A stretch of DNA of 34,485 bases from a bacterium (GTDB lineage Bacteria; Myxococcota_A; Bradymonadia; UBA7976; UBA1532). The notes under the pieces are model-generated. The model did no database searches. It worked only from the letters and a program-made list of their open reading frames with translations, and was not told the DNA's origin. This document shows, piece after piece, positions 23,723-31,551 of the stretch. How positions within the stretch are numbered: the first letter of the stretch is position 1; the number at the start of each line of letters is the position of its first letter. The position numbers and the translations under genes were made by a program. The stretch spans positions 1 to 34,485 of the forward strand of contig JAUHXL010000021.1 in assembly GCA_030426945.1 (NCBI GenBank), given 5' to 3'.

Positions 23723-25183
23723 TCAGCGCAGCTCCTTCAGCAGCGCGTCCAGCCCCTCCACCGTCTGGGTGTACCGCTCGCCCTTCTTGCCGGTGAACGC
23801 CTCGACCTTCGCCCGCTCGGCCTCGGCCACCGCCTTCGCCTTCTTGCGGTCGGCGCCGGGCGGCGCGCGCAGCAGCCGCGCGTAGCGCAGCCCGGCCACC
23901 ACCGCGTCGAGAGCGGCCACCGCGCCGCCCTTCGCCCGCAGCGTCTCGGCCAGCGCGTAGGCCTCGGCCGCCTCGTCGCGGGCCTCGCGGGTCTTGTCCA
24001 GGCGACCCAGCAGCTGCGCGTGGTTGCCCAGGCTCAGCACCCGCAGGCGCGCCTCGTCGTCGGCCAGCCCCTTCGCCCGCTCCGCAGCCTCGGCGTAGGC
24101 CTCGAGGGCCTCGCGATCACGCCCGGCCGCCGAGTGGAACGCGGCCAGGTGGTTCAGGCTGCGCACCAGATCCGCCCGCAGCGCCGCGTTGTCGGGGTGC
24201 TCCTCGACCAGCGTTCGGCGCAGCGCCAGCGCCTGCTCCAGATCGTCGCGCGCCCGATCCGGGCGGCCCAGCTTCTGCGCCCGATCCGCCACGCGCACCT
24301 TCAGCGCCGCCCGCGTGCGCGGCAGCTCGAGATCCTGCGGCTGCAGCCGCTCCCGCACCTCGAGCGTGGCGATGGCGTCGCGCTCGAAGGCCTCGGCGCT
24401 GCCCTCGTCGTCGCGCGCCGCGGTCAGCTCGGCCGCGGTCATCAGCGCCAGGTACACCCGCGCCTGCGCGCTGACCGGATCCTCGGCCCGGACCGTCGCC
24501 GCGCGCGCCTGCCCCACCGCCCGCTCGAGGGCCCGCAGCATCGGCGCGGCCTCCTGCTGCTCCCCGTGCGCCCGCGCCGCGTCCAGCCACACCTCGGCCA
24601 GCGCCGCCCGCAGCGTGCTGCTGGGGTTCAACCCGGCCAGCGGCCCCTCGACGCCCTCGGCCGCGTCCCGCGCCACCTTCGCCGCGGCGGCGTGGTTCGG
24701 CACCGCCCGCAGGTACTCGACCAGCGCCCGGGCCGTCTGCAGGCGATCCATCTGGGTCTGGTCGTTGGCCGGATCGGCGTCGTGCAGCGCCGCGGCGCGC
24801 TCGTAGGCCTCCTGCAGGTTGCTCAGCGCCGCCTCGCCCTGCCCCCGCTGCTCCGCCACGTGCCCCAGCCGGCGCGCCACCAGCATGCGCGCGCGCAGCA
24901 GATCCGGGGCGGACGGGCGATCCTCGAGCAGCGTGTCCAGCCCGTCGCGCGCCTCGACCAGCGCGCTCCAGGCGGCCTGCGGATCGCGGTTGATCACCGC
25001 CCGGTCGGCGTCCTCGAGGGCGCGCTTCACCTGCGCCGCCGGCCCGCCGACCTCGCCCTGCTCGGCGCGCTCCCGGCGCTCGGCCAGCTTCAGGTGCATC
25101 ACGACCGACGCGACGAGGGCGACGGCGATGCCGGCCAGCAGCAGCAGGCGCGTGCGGCGCTGCGTGTCGGGCGGCGCGGTCAT
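23723..25183 (-). CDS. Membrane-anchored TPR protein
   Basis: 486 residues, ATG 25181-25183 with a GGAGG site, its ATGA overlapping the stop of the fusion gene upstream. TM segment at ~11-29 (RLLLLAGIAVALVASVVM), then a helical solenoid of TPR-like units (ALSNLQEAYERAAALHDADP, DDLEQALALRRTLVEEHPDN, LNHLAAFHSAAGRDREALEA, EARDEAAEAYALAETLRAKG). No kinase or protease domain is attached, although this repeat style is commonly found downstream of Ser/Thr kinase domains in Myxococcota. Probably a scaffold facing the periplasm or cytoplasm. Ends LDALLKELR. Confidence 0.82.
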   Translation of the reverse strand: MTAPPDTQRRTRLLLLAGIAVALVASVVMHLKLAERRERAEQGEVGGPAAQVKRALEDADRAVINRDPQAAWSALVEARDGLDTLLEDRPSAPDLLRARMLVARRLGHVAEQRGQGEAALSNLQEAYERAAALHDADPANDQTQMDRLQTARALVEYLRAVPNHAAAAKVARDAAEGVEGPLAGLNPSSTLRAALAEVWLDAARAHGEQQEAAPMLRALERAVGQARAATVRAEDPVSAQARVYLALMTAAELTAARDDEGSAEAFERDAIATLEVRERLQPQDLELPRTRAALKVRVADRAQKLGRPDRARDDLEQALALRRTLVEEHPDNAALRADLVRSLNHLAAFHSAAGRDREALEAYAEAAERAKGLADDEARLRVLSLGNHAQLLGRLDKTREARDEAAEAYALAETLRAKGGAVAALDAVVAGLRYARLLRAPPGADRKKAKAVAEAERAKVEAFTGKKGERYTQTVEGLDALLKELR

Positions 25184-26685
25184 GGGAACCTCCAGACGAA
25201 CGTCTTCACCGGGGCCGGCCCGGTCGGGCACGGATGATCCACCGGCGGCGGACACACCCGCTCGAGGGCGGCGCCCGGCGGCAGCCCCGCGGCCACCTTC
25301 GCCGCGAAGCGCTGGGGCGTGAGCTGGCGGTGGTTGGTCGCGGTCCACAAGAGCCCCCCGGGCGCCACGAGCGGGGCGGCCAGCGCCACCAGATCCGGGT
25401 AGTCGCGCGCGGCGGACCACCGCCTCTTCTTCTTGCCCACGCTGGTGCTGGGCGGATCGAGCACGACCAGGTCGAAGCGTTGGCCGCGCCGCGCCAGTCG
25501 GCCGAGCCAGTCGAACACGTCCCCATAGATCGCGTCGTGCCCGGAAGGTTCCACCCCGTTGGCGATCAGCTGGGCCGGGATGCGGTCGAGCCAGGCCTTG
25601 GACAGGTCGACGCTGACCGTCTCGGCCCCCGCCGTCGCCGCCGCGATCGAGAACCCGCCCGCGTGCGCGAACGTGTTCAGCACCCGCATCCCGCTGGCGT
25701 GCCGCGCGAGCCAGGCGCGCTGGGGCCGCTGGTCGAGGAAGAGGCCGGTCGACAGCTGGGGCCCCAGCTCGACCCGGTAGCGCACGCCGTGCTCGGCGAC
25801 GGTCAGGGGCAGCGGCGCGGGCTCGCCGGCGGTCAGCGCAGGCGCCGCCTGGCCGCCGCGCGAGCGGTCGCGCCGACCGACGACCGTGTAGACGCCGCGG
25901 GCGGCGGGCAGCGGGCCGGGGGGCGCGCCCTCGTCGTGCTGCACCCACAGCCAGTCGGCGTAGCGGTCGACCGTCCAGCCCGGGTGGCCGTCCGCGTCGC
26001 CGTCGAGCTCGCGAAAGCAGGTGGTGTCGGCGTCGGCGGACAGGCCCGCGCGCGCGGCCGCCGGCGGCTCGGCCAGGTAGGGCGCGAAGGCAGGCGGGGC
26101 GGGCGCCTCCCAGCGCGCGCCGTCCGGCAGCGCCAGGGACGCGCAATGCAGCAGGAGCCGCGGGGCGCGCAGATCCAGCGGATCCCCGTAGCGCGCGTCG
26201 GCCCGCACCGGGCACCCGGCCGCGGCGAGGTGGGCGCGGATCTGATGCGTGCGCCCGGTGATCGGGCGGGCCTCGATCAGCGTCCAGCCCGGTCCCCGGC
26301 GCAGCACGCGGTAGCGGGTCTCGGCCGCCAGCCCAGGCGCGGCCGGCACCGCCCCGGTGAGGCGGCCCGAGGCCGCCGGCGGGGCCCCCTCGACCACCGC
26401 CAGGTAGCGCTTCTCGGCGCGGCGCCCCTGCAGCGCGCCCTGCAGCGCCGCCGCGCCCGCCGGCGTCCGGCTGAACGCCAGCACGCCGCTGGTGTCGACG
26501 TCGAGGCGCTGGTGCACCCCGACCCCGCCGCCCAGCCACGTGACCACGTCCGGGCGCTGCCCCGCGCCGTCGGCGTGCGTCAACCAGCCCGCGGGCTTGT
26601 CGACCACCACGCGATCAGCGTCCTGGGCGAGCAGCCGCGGGGCCTCGCCGGGCGTGGGCTCGACGTGCAGCTGGCGCGGGATCAC
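25180..26685 (-). CDS. RluA pseudouridine synthase - RlmI-type methyltransferase fusion
   Basis: 501 residues, GTG start overlapping the previous stop (GTGA) and its own stop overlapping the next ATG (ATGA). Residues ~15-230 are RluA-like: VVVDKPAGWLTHADG, HQRLDVDTSGVLAF with catalytic D62 in the RLD motif (the Arg that usually follows is Val), EKRYLAVVEG, and ARPITGRTHQIRAHLAAAG. Residues ~255-501 match RlmI-type 23S rRNA cytosine methyltransferases without the PUA domain: FRELDGDADGHPGWTVDRY, ELGPQLSTGLFLDQRPQR, SAM-binding NTFAHAGGFSIAAATAGA, and catalytic VVLDPPSTS. It should both isomerise and methylate RNA bases. A fusion of two separate rRNA-modification activities, with target positions unknown. 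Confidence 0.88.
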   Translation of the reverse strand: MIPRQLHVEPTPGEAPRLLAQDADRVVVDKPAGWLTHADGAGQRPDVVTWLGGGVGVHQRLDVDTSGVLAFSRTPAGAAALQGALQGRRAEKRYLAVVEGAPPAASGRLTGAVPAAPGLAAETRYRVLRRGPGWTLIEARPITGRTHQIRAHLAAAGCPVRADARYGDPLDLRAPRLLLHCASLALPDGARWEAPAPPAFAPYLAEPPAAARAGLSADADTTCFRELDGDADGHPGWTVDRYADWLWVQHDEGAPPGPLPAARGVYTVVGRRDRSRGGQAAPALTAGEPAPLPLTVAEHGVRYRVELGPQLSTGLFLDQRPQRAWLARHASGMRVLNTFAHAGGFSIAAATAGAETVSVDLSKAWLDRIPAQLIANGVEPSGHDAIYGDVFDWLGRLARRGQRFDLVVLDPPSTSVGKKKRRWSAARDYPDLVALAAPLVAPGGLLWTATNHRQLTPQRFAAKVAAGLPPGAALERVCPPPVDHPCPTGPAPVKTFVWRFP

Positions 26686-27071
26686 GCGTCCTCGGGCGGC
26701 GGCAGGCCCAGGGCCAGCGCGCGGGCAGGCAGCGGGCGGCGCTCGGCCCACCAGCGCTCCGCCAGCGCGTCGCGGATGCGGCGAGTCGCGCGCAGCCGAT
26801 GGAGCACGTCGGCCGCGTCGGCCAGTCGGTTGATCCGCACGGCCGGGGCGCCCTCGGCCAGCCGCGCCAGGGCCGCCTCGAGCTGCGCCTCGTCGGCGGC
26901 GGGCGGCAGCGCGCCGGCCTCGCCCAGCGCCTGCAGCAGGCGGCGCAGGCGGTCGCGCTGGTAGCCCAGGTGCCGCTCCGCCGCCGCCAGATCGACGCGC
27001 GCCTGCACCAACCGCCGGCGCCAGCCGATCAGCAGGAGCGCGAGCGCCGAGACCAGCACCCAGGCGGTCAT
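26682..27071 (-). CDS. Small membrane-anchored coiled-coil protein
   Basis: 129 residues. One N-terminal TM helix (WVLVSALALLLIGW), then a long charged helix (RRRLVQARVDLAAAERHLGY, QRDRLRRLLQALGEAG), an Ala-rich middle, and a second helical block (INRLADAADVLHRLRATRRI) ending in a Pro-rich tail. The spacing of the first helix faintly recalls LemA proteins but the LemA signature is missing, so I do not assign it. It is coupled on both sides: ATG 27071 overlaps the Mpo1-like stop (ATGA) and its stop overlaps the fusion gene start (GTGA). Confidence 0.6.
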   Translation of the reverse strand: MTAWVLVSALALLLIGWRRRLVQARVDLAAAERHLGYQRDRLRRLLQALGEAGALPPAADEAQLEAALARLAEGAPAVRINRLADAADVLHRLRATRRIRDALAERWWAERRPLPARALALGLPPPEDA

Positions 27072-27421
27072 GCGCCCTGCAGCGCCCGCTCGAGGTGCGG
27101 ACCCAGCCGCCCGCTGACGGCCAGCCGGAACATGCGCAGATCACCGCGCAGCGACCACAGCGGATAGCTGAAGGTGGCCGGCCGGTTCTTCTCGATCACG
27201 AAGTGGCCGATCCACGCCGGGCCGTAGCCCACGACGGGCACCAGCGGCAAAAGGAGCGGGTTGACCGCCGAGGCGGCCAGCGTGGCGAGCGCGGCGCCGG
27301 TGCCCGCGAGGTGCAGGGCCCGGTTGACCGGGTGGGCGTGTTCGCGCAGATAGTAGGGCCAGAACGCTTCGAAGTCGTCGAGGCGCGCCTGGCTCAGCGA
27401 TGGGGCGATGGTGTCGGCCAC
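27068..27421 (-). CDS. Mpo1-like (DUF962) membrane protein
   Basis: 117 residues, GTG start 27419-27421 behind AGGTGA. DUF962/Mpo1 signature: FEAFWPYYLREHAHPVNRAL and HLAGTGAALATLA with conserved His residues, a membrane hairpin (PLLLPLVPVVGYGPAWIG), then HFVIEKNRPATFSYPLWSLR. Yeast Mpo1 is an Fe(II)-dependent dioxygenase that alpha-oxidises 2-hydroxy fatty acids; bacterial relatives are mostly uncharacterised and the required His residues are present here. First gene of a four-gene chain. Its start overlaps the start of the divergent lipoprotein gene by 14 bp if the latter uses ATG 27408. Confidence 0.88.
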   Translation of the reverse strand: MADTIAPSLSQARLDDFEAFWPYYLREHAHPVNRALHLAGTGAALATLAASAVNPLLLPLVPVVGYGPAWIGHFVIEKNRPATFSYPLWSLRGDLRMFRLAVSGRLGPHLERALQGA

Positions 27422-28544
27422 GAACTCACCTGGGGATCGGTCGGCGCGGCATGGTACCCCGTGTCGGGTCGCAGATCACCTGCCGCGCGTCCTGCTGTGG
27501 GCCGCGACCCTGGCCGCCTGTGGCCCGGCCGGCGGGCCCCCGGCGCCCGCCGCGGAGTCGGCCTGGGCCGTGGTCAACGCCGCCTTCGGTGAGGATCTGC
27601 ACGATCCCACGGCCCGCGCGCGCCGCTTCGGCGCGCCGGCCGCCGAGCAGCTGGTGTTGGCGCGCGAGCTCGACGCCACGCGCTATCGCTACTTGCACCC
27701 CGCCGAGCTGCGCCGCCTCACGGCCGACCGCCTGGCCGGCGAGGCCGCGTTCACGGTCGACGGCTGGCCGGCCGCGATCACCTTCGAGCTCGGGCGGGCC
27801 GGCGACGGGACGTGGCGCGTCGAGTCGGTCGCGGCGCCCGAGGAGCAGCGCCGGCTGATGACGCTGCTGGGGCCCCTGGGGCTGCCGGTGGTGCGCGACG
27901 CCGAGCCCTGGAACGGCGGGCTGGCCGGGCGCGACGCCGCCGGACGCCCCACCGCGGCCGTGCTGCTGCTGGCCCTCGAGGGCGCGCTCTACGTGGACGG
28001 CGTGCATCGCGTGCCGAACCGGCGCGAGCCCGCCGTCGAGGCCCTGCGCGCCGCCCTCGCGACGCGCACGGCCCTGGCGCACGACGCCCACGCCACCTAC
28101 CGCCCCCAGGTGGCCATCGCCCTGCCCCGCGACGCCTCGGCCCTGCGCCACGCGCTGCTGGCGCGCTGGGCCGAGGAGGCGGGCGCCGAGGCGCTGATGC
28201 TGGTCGTTCGCCGGGCGGACGGCGGCCCTGGTCAGCTGCCCCTCGCCCGCCGGGCGCCCGCCGCGCCGGGCGCGCACCCGGTGGTCGCCCGCGTCCGCCA
28301 GGACATCGCCGCGGTGACGCTGACGGTGGGCGACGACGTCCGCACCCTGCCCCGCACCGCCGGCGCCGCCGACGACGCGGCGCTGGCCGACGCCTTCGCC
28401 GCGCTGCACGCCGCCCACCCCACCCTCGCCGGCGTCGTCATCGAGGCCGATCCCGACGGGGCCCACGGCGCCCTCGTGTCGTTGTTGCGCAGCGCGCAGC
28501 GCGCGGCCGGCGAGCTGCCCATCGCCACCGAGGGCCCCTCGTGA
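27408..28544 (+). CDS. Lipoprotein of unknown function
   Basis: 378 residues if ATG 27408 is used. That gives an odd, long polar N-terminus before the lipoprotein signal LPRVLLWAATLAACG (Cys ~38), and overlaps the divergent Mpo1-like start. No ATG/GTG/TTG lies closer; CTG 27480 sits exactly before PRVLLW and would give a normal 14-residue signal, so CTG initiation is plausible though without a clear ribosome site. The mature protein is alpha/beta: AWAVVNAAFGEDLHDPTA, RYLHPAELRRLTAD, VAIALPRDASALRHALLARW, ALMLVVRRADGG, and DDAALADAFAALHAAHP. The later part looks like a biopolymer-transport/ExbD-type periplasmic repeat, a weak resemblance. Its stop overlaps the next start (GTGA). Confidence 0.68.
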   Translation: MVSATNSPGDRSARHGTPCRVADHLPRVLLWAATLAACGPAGGPPAPAAESAWAVVNAAFGEDLHDPTARARRFGAPAAEQLVLARELDATRYRYLHPAELRRLTADRLAGEAAFTVDGWPAAITFELGRAGDGTWRVESVAAPEEQRRLMTLLGPLGLPVVRDAEPWNGGLAGRDAAGRPTAAVLLLALEGALYVDGVHRVPNRREPAVEALRAALATRTALAHDAHATYRPQVAIALPRDASALRHALLARWAEEAGAEALMLVVRRADGGPGQLPLARRAPAAPGAHPVVARVRQDIAAVTLTVGDDVRTLPRTAGAADDAALADAFAALHAAHPTLAGVVIEADPDGAHGALVSLLRSAQRAAGELPIATEGPS

Positions 28545-29389
28545 GACGGCCCCTCGCGCTGCTCGCCGCGCTGCTGCTCGGCTGCGGCGACGAGGCCGCC
28601 CCCCTCGGCGCCCTGGCCCTGGACGATCCCGCGCGCGCCGCCGAGGTGTTCCTGCGCGACCACGCCTTCGATCCGCCGGAGGCCCTGCGCCCGCGCTTCG
28701 TGCGCGAGGTCGATCCGGCCGACTTCCCCCTGCGCCTGCTGGCCGAGGATCCGGCCGCCTATCGGTTCGAGGGCCTGTGGCGGCAGCGCACGGTCGACGG
28801 CCGGCTGGTGGTCGAGGCCCTCGTCGAGGTCGACGGGGTGTCGCGCGTGCTCGAGTTCTGGCTCGAGCGACAGGCCGACGCCTGGCGCATCGCGGGATGG
28901 GATCCGACCCCACGCGACGTGGATCCGGCCGCGGCGGCCCCCCCTGCGGGCGCGCGCATCCCGCCCCCCTTCGCGCCCGCCGCGTTCCGCGGCGCGCCGC
29001 CGGCCCGCACCGTCCCGCTCCCCCAGCCGGCGACCGCCCGCGCGGCGACGCCGGCCCGCGCCACGACGCGGGTGGTCTTCGGGCGCCCGACCTTCGAGCC
29101 CGGCTGTACGCTGACCGAGGGGCTCGCGCGCGCCGTCGAGGGGCGCCGCGACGATCTGGCCGCCTGCCACGCCGCGGCCTTCGGCGCCGAGGTCCGGCCC
29201 GGCCGCGTCACGCTCGAGCTCACCGCCGAGGGCGCCACCTTCGCGGCCCGCGTGGTCGAGACGACGCTCATCGACGAGTCCCTCGGCGGCTGTCTGGGGC
29301 GCGTCATGGGGGAGCTGCCGGCCGGCCGCCACGGCGCCTGCGTCGCGCGCGTGCCGATCACCTTCGCCCCGCGCGCCCGGCGCCGCTGA
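28541..29389 (+). CDS. Lipoprotein with AgmX/TonB-like C-terminal domain
   Basis: 282 residues, GTG 28541 overlapping the previous stop. Very short lipoprotein signal MRRPLALLAALLLGCG (Cys 15). N-terminal half: ARAAEVFLRDHAFDPPEALR, YRFEGLWRQRTVDGRLVVEA, VLEFWLERQADAWRIAGWDP, an NTF2-like shape. Then a Pro/Ala linker rich in TP and AR. The last ~90 residues resemble the AgmX/PglI C-terminal (TonB-type) domain: RRDDLAACHAAAFGAEVRPG, RVTLELTAEGATFAARVVET, LGGCLGRVMGELPAGRHG, with the characteristic pair of Cys. Such domains occur in Myxococcus gliding and envelope proteins; exact role here unknown. Confidence 0.78.
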   Translation: MRRPLALLAALLLGCGDEAAPLGALALDDPARAAEVFLRDHAFDPPEALRPRFVREVDPADFPLRLLAEDPAAYRFEGLWRQRTVDGRLVVEALVEVDGVSRVLEFWLERQADAWRIAGWDPTPRDVDPAAAAPPAGARIPPPFAPAAFRGAPPARTVPLPQPATARAATPARATTRVVFGRPTFEPGCTLTEGLARAVEGRRDDLAACHAAAFGAEVRPGRVTLELTAEGATFAARVVETTLIDESLGGCLGRVMGELPAGRHGACVARVPITFAPRARRR

Positions 29390-29405
29390 CGCGCGACCTC
29401 AGCGG
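29383..29405. terminator. Hairpin formed across two convergent stop codons
   Basis: CCGCTGA (29383-29389) and TCAGCGG (29399-29405) are perfect inverted repeats with a 9-nt loop. Each arm contains the stop codon of one of the two convergent genes. Symmetric, so it could end transcripts from both sides; no T-run. Confidence 0.4.
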
Positions 29406-30484
29406 GGCGCGTCGAGCGTCACCTGCACCGTGCGCTGCGCGCCCGCGCGCTCGACGATCAAGCGCACCGTCGCCCCCGGATCGTGCTGCTCGAGCTCGAG
29501 GAGCAGGTCGTCGGCGCTGCGCAGCGGTCGATCCTCGAGCTGCCGCAAGACGTCGCCGAGGATCAGGCCCCCGCGCAGATCCCGCCGCGTGCCCACGAGC
29601 CCCACCTCGGCGGCGGGCCCGTCCGGATCCACCGACAGCACGAGCAGGCCCTCGATGCGCAGCCGCCGCGCGATGGCGTCGCTGGCCACGTTGACCCCCA
29701 GGCGCGGCCGCACCAGCCGCCCGTGGCGGATGAGCTGGGGCACGACGCGGTTCACGGTGTCGACGGGCACCGCGAAGCCGATGCCCGCGCTCGCCCCGCT
29801 GGGGCTCTGGATGGCCGTGTTGACGCCCACCAGCCGGCCCGCGCTGTCGAGCAGCGGGCCGCCCGAGTTGCCCGGGTTGATCGCGGCGTCGGTCTGGACG
29901 ACCCCCTCGATCTCCCGCCCGCTCATCGACTCGATGGTGCGGCCGAGGGCGCTCACGATGCCGGTGGTCAGCGAGTGATCGAGGCCGAAGGGGTTGCCGA
30001 TGGCGAAGACCGACTGGCCGACCTGCAGATCGGCCGAGGTGCCCACCGGGATGGGGTGCAGCGCGGCCGCCGGGGCCTCGATGCGCAGCAGGGCGAGATC
30101 CTTCTCGGGCGCCGCGCCCACCAGGCGCGCCGGCCAGGTGGTGTGGTCGTCCAGCGTGACCTGCACGGCCGACGCCTGCGCGACGACGTGGAAGTTGGTG
30201 ACGACGTGGCCCGCGTCGTCCCAGATGAAGCCGCTGCCCGCGCCCTGCGGCACCGCGTTCGCGTTCAGGGTCAGCGCGTCGCGGTAGACGGCCAGCGTGG
30301 TGATCGAGACGACCGAGGGGGCCAGGCGCGCGAAGAGATCGATGGTGGCCTGCTCGTCGCCCGCGAGGGCGCCGCGCGGCGTGACCGCGCGCGGCGCGGG
30401 GTCTGATCGGCCCAGCGCCACCAGGGCGCCCCCCGCGCCGATCGCCGCGCCGACGATCAGCGTCACGAGCGGCGCCGCCCTCAT
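29399..30484 (-). CDS. Deg/HtrA-type periplasmic serine protease
   Basis: 361 residues, ATG 30482-30484 overlapping the permease stop (ATGA). N-terminal signal anchor (PLVTLIVGAAIGAGGALVAL). Trypsin-like domain ~45-235 with H99 (VVTNFHVV), D129 (EKDLALLRI) and S207 (NPGNSGGPLL); the activation loop QGAGSGFIWDD and GNPFGLDHSLTTGIVS are typical. One PDZ domain, ~250-355 (RPRLGVNVASDAIARRL, RIEGLLVLSVDPDGPAAEVG, GGLILGDVLRQLEDRPLRSA). Single-PDZ architecture, DegS/HhoB-like, membrane-tethered. It degrades or senses misfolded envelope proteins. Last gene of the unit with permease and cNMP-binding protein. Confidence 0.95.
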   Translation of the reverse strand: MRAAPLVTLIVGAAIGAGGALVALGRSDPAPRAVTPRGALAGDEQATIDLFARLAPSVVSITTLAVYRDALTLNANAVPQGAGSGFIWDDAGHVVTNFHVVAQASAVQVTLDDHTTWPARLVGAAPEKDLALLRIEAPAAALHPIPVGTSADLQVGQSVFAIGNPFGLDHSLTTGIVSALGRTIESMSGREIEGVVQTDAAINPGNSGGPLLDSAGRLVGVNTAIQSPSGASAGIGFAVPVDTVNRVVPQLIRHGRLVRPRLGVNVASDAIARRLRIEGLLVLSVDPDGPAAEVGLVGTRRDLRGGLILGDVLRQLEDRPLRSADDLLLELEQHDPGATVRLIVERAGAQRTVQVTLDAPR

Positions 30485-31545
30485 CCCTTCATCAGGGTCG
30501 CGATGGGTTCGAGCGCCGGGATGCGCGCACACACGACCTTCACCGACACCATGATCGGCACCGCCAGGATCATCCCGATCGGCCCCCACAAGGTGCCCCA
30601 GATCAGCATCGACAGGAACACCACCAGCGGCGACACCTTCACCGCCTGCCCGACGTAGCGCGGATCCAGCACGCTGCCGATGGCGCCGTTGATCGCGAGG
30701 AGGCCGATGGCCACGCCCGCCGCGCCCCAGGCGCTCATCGCGGGATCGACCATCGCCACCACGATCGGCGGCAGCGACGCGACGATGGCGCCCACGGTGG
30801 GCACGAAGTTGAGTGGGAAGGCCAGCAGGCCCCAGAACACCGCGAAGTCCACGTTGCACAGCTCGAGGAAGATCCACACGAAGAAGCCGGTGAGCGCGCT
30901 GATCAGCGTCTTGGCGACGACGTACACCCGCACGTCGTGCCCGATGCCCTCGAGCGCGTTCAACAGCGGGTGCTCCGGCCCGTAGGCCTCCTCGAACTTC
31001 TCGTGGAAGCGGCGGCCCTCGACCAGGATGAAGCCGCACAACAGCAGCGTGAGGAAGAGATAGCCCACGGCGGTCGTGGCCGCGCTCACCCCGTCCTGAA
31101 AGAACTGCACGACGCCGCTGAAGGCGCCGGGCAGCAGGTTCTCCCCGATCTCCCGCCGCACCACCTCGCGCTGCTCGGTGTCACCCACCCGCTCGACGAT
31201 GGCCTCGATGGTCTGGTTGGCTTGGTAGATCAGCCGGTCCTTGTACTTGGGCAGGGCCTGACTGACGGGGCCGACGGTCGCGCTGAAGACCAGGAACAGC
31301 CCGAGGAAGGGCAGCGTGGCCGCCGTCTCGGCGCCGATGATCGCCAGCGCGCCGGGCACGCCACGCCGCGTCATCCAGGCGACCAGCGGCAGCACCAGGA
31401 AGGACAACAGGATGGCCAGCACCAGCGGGATGAGGATCGGCCGCAGCGTGATCAACACCACGCCGGTCAGCACCAGCGCGGCCAGACGGCCGGTGACGCG
31501 CCAGGCCAGGCTGGCGGAGTCGCGCCTGCCGTCGGGGGTGTCCAA
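30481..31545 (-). CDS. AI-2E family (PerM/UPF0118) membrane transporter
   Basis: 354 residues, TTG start 31543-31545, 6 bp after the upstream stop. Paired N-terminal helices (LAALVLTGVVLITLRPILIP, LVLAILLSFLVLPLVAWM), the conserved helical periplasmic/cytoplasmic stretch ~115-200, then five or so C-terminal helices including NVDFAVFWGLLAFPLNFVPT (the family's FLNFIPN-like motif), VGAIVASLPPIVVAMVDP, GAIGSVLDPRYVGQAVKVSP, LVVFLSMLIWGTLWGPIGMI. The family mediates export or ion/solute transport (AI-2 export in TqsA, Na+/H+ exchange in others), so the substrate is open. Overlaps the protease gene by ATGA. Confidence 0.94.
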   Translation of the reverse strand: MDTPDGRRDSASLAWRVTGRLAALVLTGVVLITLRPILIPLVLAILLSFLVLPLVAWMTRRGVPGALAIIGAETAATLPFLGLFLVFSATVGPVSQALPKYKDRLIYQANQTIEAIVERVGDTEQREVVRREIGENLLPGAFSGVVQFFQDGVSAATTAVGYLFLTLLLCGFILVEGRRFHEKFEEAYGPEHPLLNALEGIGHDVRVYVVAKTLISALTGFFVWIFLELCNVDFAVFWGLLAFPLNFVPTVGAIVASLPPIVVAMVDPAMSAWGAAGVAIGLLAINGAIGSVLDPRYVGQAVKVSPLVVFLSMLIWGTLWGPIGMILAVPIMVSVKVVCARIPALEPIATLMKG

Positions 31546-31551
31546 GGCCGG

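Noticed and set aside
26682-27071. LemA family protein
   Set aside because: The helix spacing is suggestive but the family's conserved Asn/Asp-Arg pattern is missing.
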